From positions 4,911,001-4,975,000 of the forward strand of contig NC_060207.1 in NCBI RefSeq assembly GCF_021130785.1: a DNA stretch of 64,000 nt, read 5' to 3'. The translations under genes and the position numbers were made by a program. Shown here piece by piece: positions 59,098 to 64,000 of this stretch; position 1 is the first letter of the stretch, and each line of letters opens with the position of its first letter. Under the pieces are notes generated by a model, which was not told where the DNA came from, made no database searches, and worked only from the letters and a program-made list of their open reading frames with translations. Source of the DNA: Homalodisca vitripennis (Eukaryota > Arthropoda > Insecta > Hemiptera > Cicadellidae).

Positions 59098-59635
59098 GGG
59101 TACTACGATAAGTACATTCGGTGTTTTAACAAATCACATGGCGTAAATAATCCCATTGTTATATTTACAATCAAATTAATTTCACTATTTACAATAATCT
59201 ATATAGGCTAATATTAAATACATTTTCACATTTGACACATAATATTTGAGAAGTGACTTCATCTACACAAAACTTATATCTAACTTTATGGAACTAACCA
59301 AAATAGCACTGAAAGTAGATAAGCTGTTTTTTGTTGTTGTTTTAACATGTTTGTTTTGCTGTTATGATTACTTTATCATGTACATGTGATTTTTCCAATT
59401 ACCTATACAAATTGTTTATTTCATATTTATAGTTGATTTATCATTTATGAGGCACGCCATTGAACATACGTACATTATATTTACATTATTTTTTTCAATT
59501 TAAAATATGACATTTATTTATTATTTTAGACACGTTTATCGATGTTTAAACTAAGCGATATAAAAATTGGGTTCGATTATCGTATTCTGTACTAATCAAT
59601 TTGTATGAATGGCAATAGTTTCATTTCATTTCAAT
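59098..59635. other. AT-rich gene-free stretch
   Basis: Nothing supportable. Confidence 0.4.
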
Positions 59636-59722
59636 GAAGATTAATTCACAAAAAGTAATTGCTCCGCCGTGCTGGTACTCGATCCCGGATCTTTCATTCC
59701 GGCAAATGAGAGATCCTGGTTC
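59636..59722. repeat. tRNA-like repeat, head-to-head fragment pair
   Basis: 59643-59696 is the family tail and T arm in minus orientation (CACAAAAAGTAATTGCTCCG, ACTCGATCCCGGATCTTTCA). Directly after it, 59699-59722 reads CCGGCAAATGAGAGATCC in plus orientation. Two half copies thus abut at the anticodon region and form a fold-back. Confidence 0.6.
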
Positions 59723-60114
59723 TTTCTTTTAATCAACTTGAGTCGTTTTTGACAAAATCAAGGCAAGTTATGACGTGCTGGATTTTATGTCAAAGCAGGT
59801 AAATAAAATTTAAATATTTAAATGTTTCTATAAGGCATCAGAGAGTACGTGCACTATTTCTTACAAGGATACTTCTTCTGTAAACATCTAGATTGTCTAT
59901 GCCTAAGTATGCCTGTAAGTTTTGGAGCTTAATAGGAATACTAATGTCAATTAACTCTATTATTAAAGCTCTTACATACCAGTAGTTCATTGCTCATATG
60001 TCCATAATCAAATCGAAGTATGAAAATTCACTATAATTCAAACATTTATCCTTTGTTCCAGCTTCTATTTTACGTCATAGGAATATTGCGTGATTTGATA
60101 TTTAAAATTTGATC
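59723..60114. other. AT-rich sequence
   Basis: Nothing supportable. Confidence 0.4.
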
Positions 60115-60116
60115 TA

Positions 60117-60345
60117 CAGGGTGGGGCATATCTCAGTTTCCCCATAAATTGGGATATTTTGTTTCGATAGGTTGGTAAACAATGTTGTTGGCAGCAACAC
60201 GGAGTAAATTCATTGTTATCTGTTCCAGTGGCTAGTGTAAATAATGCCGTATAATGAATTTGTTTTCTTGCCTAAATTTGTTTTATTCAATTAACCTATA
60301 TCGCCATTCCCCTCTTCTGGGGAAACTGACATATGCGCCACCCTA
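60117..60345. mobile_element. MITE-like element, 229 bp, ITm type
   Basis: Left end CAGGGTGGGGCATATCTCAG followed by TTTCCCCA; right end reverse complemented is TAGGGTGGCGCATATGTCAG followed by TTTCCCCA. About 25 of 28 positions match. TA flanks both sides (60115-60116 and 60346-60347). No coding capacity, so it would depend on a Tc1/mariner-type transposase supplied in trans. Its inverted repeat shares only the outer CAGGGTGG with the mariner at 7450. Confidence 0.85.
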
Positions 60346-61688
60346 TATTATTCGTACATTTGTCCTAGGTTTGGCCAGTAATAAAATTATATTGTTTTAA
60401 TTTTTAGAAAGATATACAATTTTTTAGATTGTAAATTAAAAAGATTAATTTAAAAGTCCATACAGAAATAAATAAAACGATAATAAAGAAGATTTGAAAA
60501 ATCCAAATGCACATATCTGATAGGACAAGGGGGTTTGCGCACAGCACCTCAGCGATATCTGTTTACCTTCTCACCGATGGAAATTGAGGTGGAGCCGGGA
60601 CCCAATCTGGCAGCCATTTTATATTTCAGGGCAGCCTGCAGCGTGTGTTCAGGGGATTAGCTAGCAGCTACCGCTCCAGAGTGTGGAATCTAGTCCAAAC
60701 ATTCATAGCGACCCTATTCATCTTTCAAGCTTCCTACGATTATATTGAGTGCTCGATTTTTCGAAACATTTCACTCCATCGCAAACGAATTATTTAATGC
60801 TTATGAATAACATTATACTTTCTTCTAAATTTTAAATCTCTCCCGGGAATATAATTTAATGGATTTACTTAGAAACCATATTTGTAAATCAAGGAAAATA
60901 TGTAAATATTTTTATTTGTATACAAAACAGTATTTATTTTAATCAGCTGATACTGTAATTAAAATGCAATGAAATTGACTATTGAACCCTTAACATCTAA
61001 TAAACAGTTATTAATTGCAAACTGGTCTGCAAATTACCAATTGCAAACGGATCTCACAAACATGTTAATTTGGTGATGTTTACATGTATTAGATTCAATA
61101 GTCAGATTCAGTGTTGCATTTTAATTATAGCAACAGCAAATTTGAATTACAGCTTTCAGATGCGGAAAAAATATTGGCTATTTATTTTGTGTGTGTAATA
61201 CGAAACGTCCATAAAATAGTTAATATATATTAAAATATGTTTGGAAAGGACAAGTCATTAAAAACTCTTTTGTATCTTATACAATTTTTATAAAACATTG
61301 ATTATTAGATATTTCATAAGACAAAAATTACCACCATTTTGAAAGTATTAAAACTAGTTTTAAAATATATGTTTCTGGTATAATACCTTGTGACATGGGC
61401 CCGTTTACCAGTTTTTGGAACAGTAGTATAGATAACAATAAATATTTTTGTATACAATTTTGTAATAAAAAATGAAATCGTGTATAGTTGCTAAACAAAG
61501 TTTAAATTAGAACAATCATTTTCAGCTTAGAAGAACACATAGATCTGAAAATGCATATTCAGCCCAACCTTTTTGTTACACCCTGTTTATTTAATGGCAA
61601 AATTTAAAGTAAATAACATTTTTTAACAAAGGAGAGCCCATCTGATTGTGCCCGTCCTCATGGACCACTTGCCTGTACCTGGGTCTTA
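60346..61688. other. Mostly AT-rich, one GC-richer patch and one lone element-end-like motif
   Basis: A GC-richer patch at about 60530-60720 (GAGGTGGAGCCGGGACCC, GGCAGCCTGCAGCGTGTG) is unassigned. TTGTTACACCCTGTTTA at 61577 resembles the end of a Tc1/mariner-type element, without a visible partner. Confidence 0.35.
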
Positions 61689-61966
61689 GCAAACAGGATA
61701 AGGAGAGAGTCAATACATTCCAAGGTCGATTTTACTGATAACAAGTGCAGTGTTAACAAACAGGATAAGGAGAGAGTCAATACATTCCAAGATCGATTTT
61801 ACTGATAACAAGTGCAGTGTTAACAAACAGGATAAGGAGAGAGTCAATACATTCCAAGGTCGATTTTACTGATAAAAAGTGCAGTGTTTACAAACAGGAT
61901 AAGGAGAGAGTCAATAAATTCCAAGGTCGATTTTACTGATAACAAGTGCAGTGTTAACAAACAGGA
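61689..61966. repeat. 67-bp tandem array, about 4 copies
   Basis: Unit contains AACAGGATAAGGAGAGAGTC, AATACATTCCAAGGTCGATT and TAACAAGTGCAGTGTTAAC; phase points 61691, 61758, 61825, 61892, 61959. The last copy breaks off after AACAAACAGGAT. Confidence 0.95.
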
Positions 61967-62045
61967 TTTGAACCTGCGCTATATCTAACTCAGACCCACA
62001 CTGACTACAGCGAAGCCTCGACTCCGGTTTGCCTGAGGTTGGTAC
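61958..62045 (-). repeat. Possible tRNA-derived fragment next to the 67-bp array
   Basis: On the minus strand CGCAGGTTCAAATCCTG has a perfect T-arm form (CAGG-TTCAAAT-CCTG) and B box GGTTCAAATCC. No convincing A box or acceptor stem is present upstream, so a tRNA gene is not supported. Confidence 0.35.
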
Positions 62046-64000
62046 ATTCACGTGCCTCAGAGAAGGTGTTAACTTGAATACTACTGTAAAAAGCATTGCA
62101 CAATCAGCATAGTTGAAAGACTTATGTTTATTTGTGTAGTCCGTGGAAAAAAGGCCTTATGCTCACAAGCCATAAGATTTAGTAAGACTTCTGCTGCAGT
62201 TCATAAGATTGGTTTTATACTGACAACTCCGCTTCTTTGTAGTATAAAATATAATTTAATTGTAAGTGTAATTTGTTTTACATTTGTATTCTGTATTTAT
62301 AATACTCAACTTTCTGCCTGCACTGACCGTATAGACGATGACGTAGAATCAGACGATTGATCTTTTTATTGGTCAACATATTTGACCAATCCCCTTTGTT
62401 ATTAATGATATCACACGATCTGGAACAGCATCGCTTCACTCAAACTTCCACCCGCACTCCATACTGTGAATCAGAGAGTAGATCTTGATCTCACGTTTTG
62501 GGCCGGAAATATGTTGCTGAAACTCTTTTTAATTTTCGCCTTTGAATTAAATCTGATGATACATCGAATCATAAATATTCAATTTACAATCTGCAGAAGT
62601 TAAATTAGAAATCTGCCTAAAAAGTATGAAAATAGCTTAGTAAATATGATGTTTTGGTGTAAATGTAGGTTTAGAGGCTTCTATTCCTTCTTCTGAGCAG
62701 GATGTAGCTCCATAGTGGTGTTATTTAGGTGAAAATAACTTGATACATTTGTTAGAAAACAATGGAACAATATTAAAATTAAAAATCTGAACGTATAAAA
62801 GCACAATGAAGTGAGTCTGAAGCTTAGATCACAACAGATGTTCCAGTCTCTAGGGAAGCAAACCTCTTGCTTGATCAAACAAGTCTTGGAGAGGTGAGGG
62901 TATTGTAGCAGACTCCCTTACCCCATTACTCTTCCATCAACAGTACTGCAAACACGAATATTCTGTACCTTTCTGACGTCTGTGCCTATCAATAACCCTG
63001 TATAATGTTCTGAACTATTTCAATTTGAGAACATTTAGTCATTCAGTTTTATATATTTTTGGCCAGAAATCAAACCTATTGGAAAAATCTAAAAACGTGA
63101 ACACTATTATATTTTATATAGTTAACAAAATTGTAAATGCGAAAGTGCGTTTGTTTGTCACGTTTTCGCGTGTATATATATATTTATTATATACAGTATA
63201 TATATTATATACAGTATATATCTTCTAAGTACTTGAAGATATGTTCTTTCCGCTGGCATTGCCTTAGTTCAATATTGATTTTAATACAATAATCTGTACT
63301 GAATATTTTATTCTTAATGAAATGAAAAGACTACTGGGTACTTGCTGTCAGTTAAAAGTATCATATTTATGAAAATTTGGTGTAAATCAGAAGGAGAAAA
63401 ATTGCTATGTCAATAATAACCTGACAATTTTTATAGCTTTATATTAAATAAGTTTGGGTGTTTTGTGTATTGACTTTTTCTTTTATCAAAACCGTCTTAA
63501 TTTCGCGTATAAGAATGCCTCTAAAAATAAACTTCTAGCCATAGTTGAAATTGTATTTGTATAACACATATTTTGTTGACAAAATAAACTATAGAGAATG
63601 AATGATATTATTTTACGTTCGAAGATTATCAAAAGGATGTTCACACTTTTTATTTATTTTTTGACCAATACCCCAATAATCACCGTACCTGCTTTCACTT
63701 CAGAGCTTTTAATCAGTAAAGTAAACAACTATATCTAGAAATCTTAAAAAAGTGTATAAGCAGCGTGAAAAATTGTCGATAGGCTAAGCTAGATTTATAT
63801 CAATAACATTATCAGTTAATGTTTGAAGTGAGGTATGATGAATGAAACAAATTTAAGTATATAATATATATATATAAGTACAACTGTCATAAAATCGTAA
63901 ATGTATAAGATGTTGGAATAAAACCCTTCCCTTGGGAATATTGAGGATTATTATGTAACACCCAGCAACACAAAGAGCGACGGCCAGAGGGCATAAAATC
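62046..64000. other. AT-rich sequence with TATA-type runs
   Basis: Chance frames only, among them 78 codons at 62124-62360 ending in acidic RIDDDVESDD, without recognised domain. Simple TATA-rich runs lie at about 63172-63221 and 63860-63878. Confidence 0.4.

Noticed and set aside
61958..62045. tRNA gene on the minus strand
   Set aside because: Only the T arm and B box are convincing; A box, acceptor and anticodon arms do not fit.

Overview
The window is non-bacterial: AT-rich, intron-poor-looking, almost devoid of long reading frames, and packed with eukaryotic repeats. The element types (a Tc1/mariner transposon with a DUF4817-like N-terminus, jockey/CR1-like LINEs, a Penelope-like element, tRNA-derived repeats) point to an arthropod, most likely an insect; a hemipteran is my guess from the style of the repeats, not something proven here. 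No rRNA, CRISPR, operon or bacterial feature is present.

Layout. 1-3803 is a 73-bp satellite (about 52 copies with higher-order structure), broken by a degraded LINE (3804-6175) that itself carries a (TA)n-flanked insertion with two tRNA-like units; two decayed 73-bp monomers follow. 7450-8785 is a complete-looking Tc1/mariner-superfamily transposon with 31-bp terminal inverted repeats, a TA duplication and one uninterrupted transposase gene: the only long, credible intact protein gene in the window. 9022-10216 is a 99-bp array. 10.2-32.0 kb is AT-rich sequence with scattered short repeats, a 95-bp array, a 109-bp array, a 210-bp MITE and pieces of two dispersed repeat families. 32028-34633 is a 5'-truncated, frame-broken LINE bounded by a 9-bp target duplication. 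37.1-45.7 kb holds five further arrays (144, 148, 127, 45 and 125 bp units) and one CpG-rich patch. 47811-52474 is a large 101-bp array, followed by a CpG-rich patch, an 83-bp array and a short candidate coding exon (53755-53857) ending at a good splice donor. 57177-58692 is a truncated Penelope-like element whose 3' part is present twice in inverted orientation, each copy carrying a hammerhead-ribozyme-like motif. A 229-bp MITE (60117-60345) and a 67-bp array (61689-61966) complete the list.

How the parts relate. Nearly all coding-looking sequence belongs to mobile elements: DNA transposition (mariner and two TA-flanked MITEs that an ITm transposase could mobilise), target-primed retrotransposition (LINEs) and Penelope-type retrotransposition (RT plus GIY-YIG endonuclease, with ribozyme). 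Tandem arrays alone occupy roughly a quarter of the window. If a host gene is present, the best hint is the exon at 53.76 kb on the + strand, with the CpG-rich patches at 37.2 and 52.5 kb as possible upstream promoter or exon sequence; this is inference.
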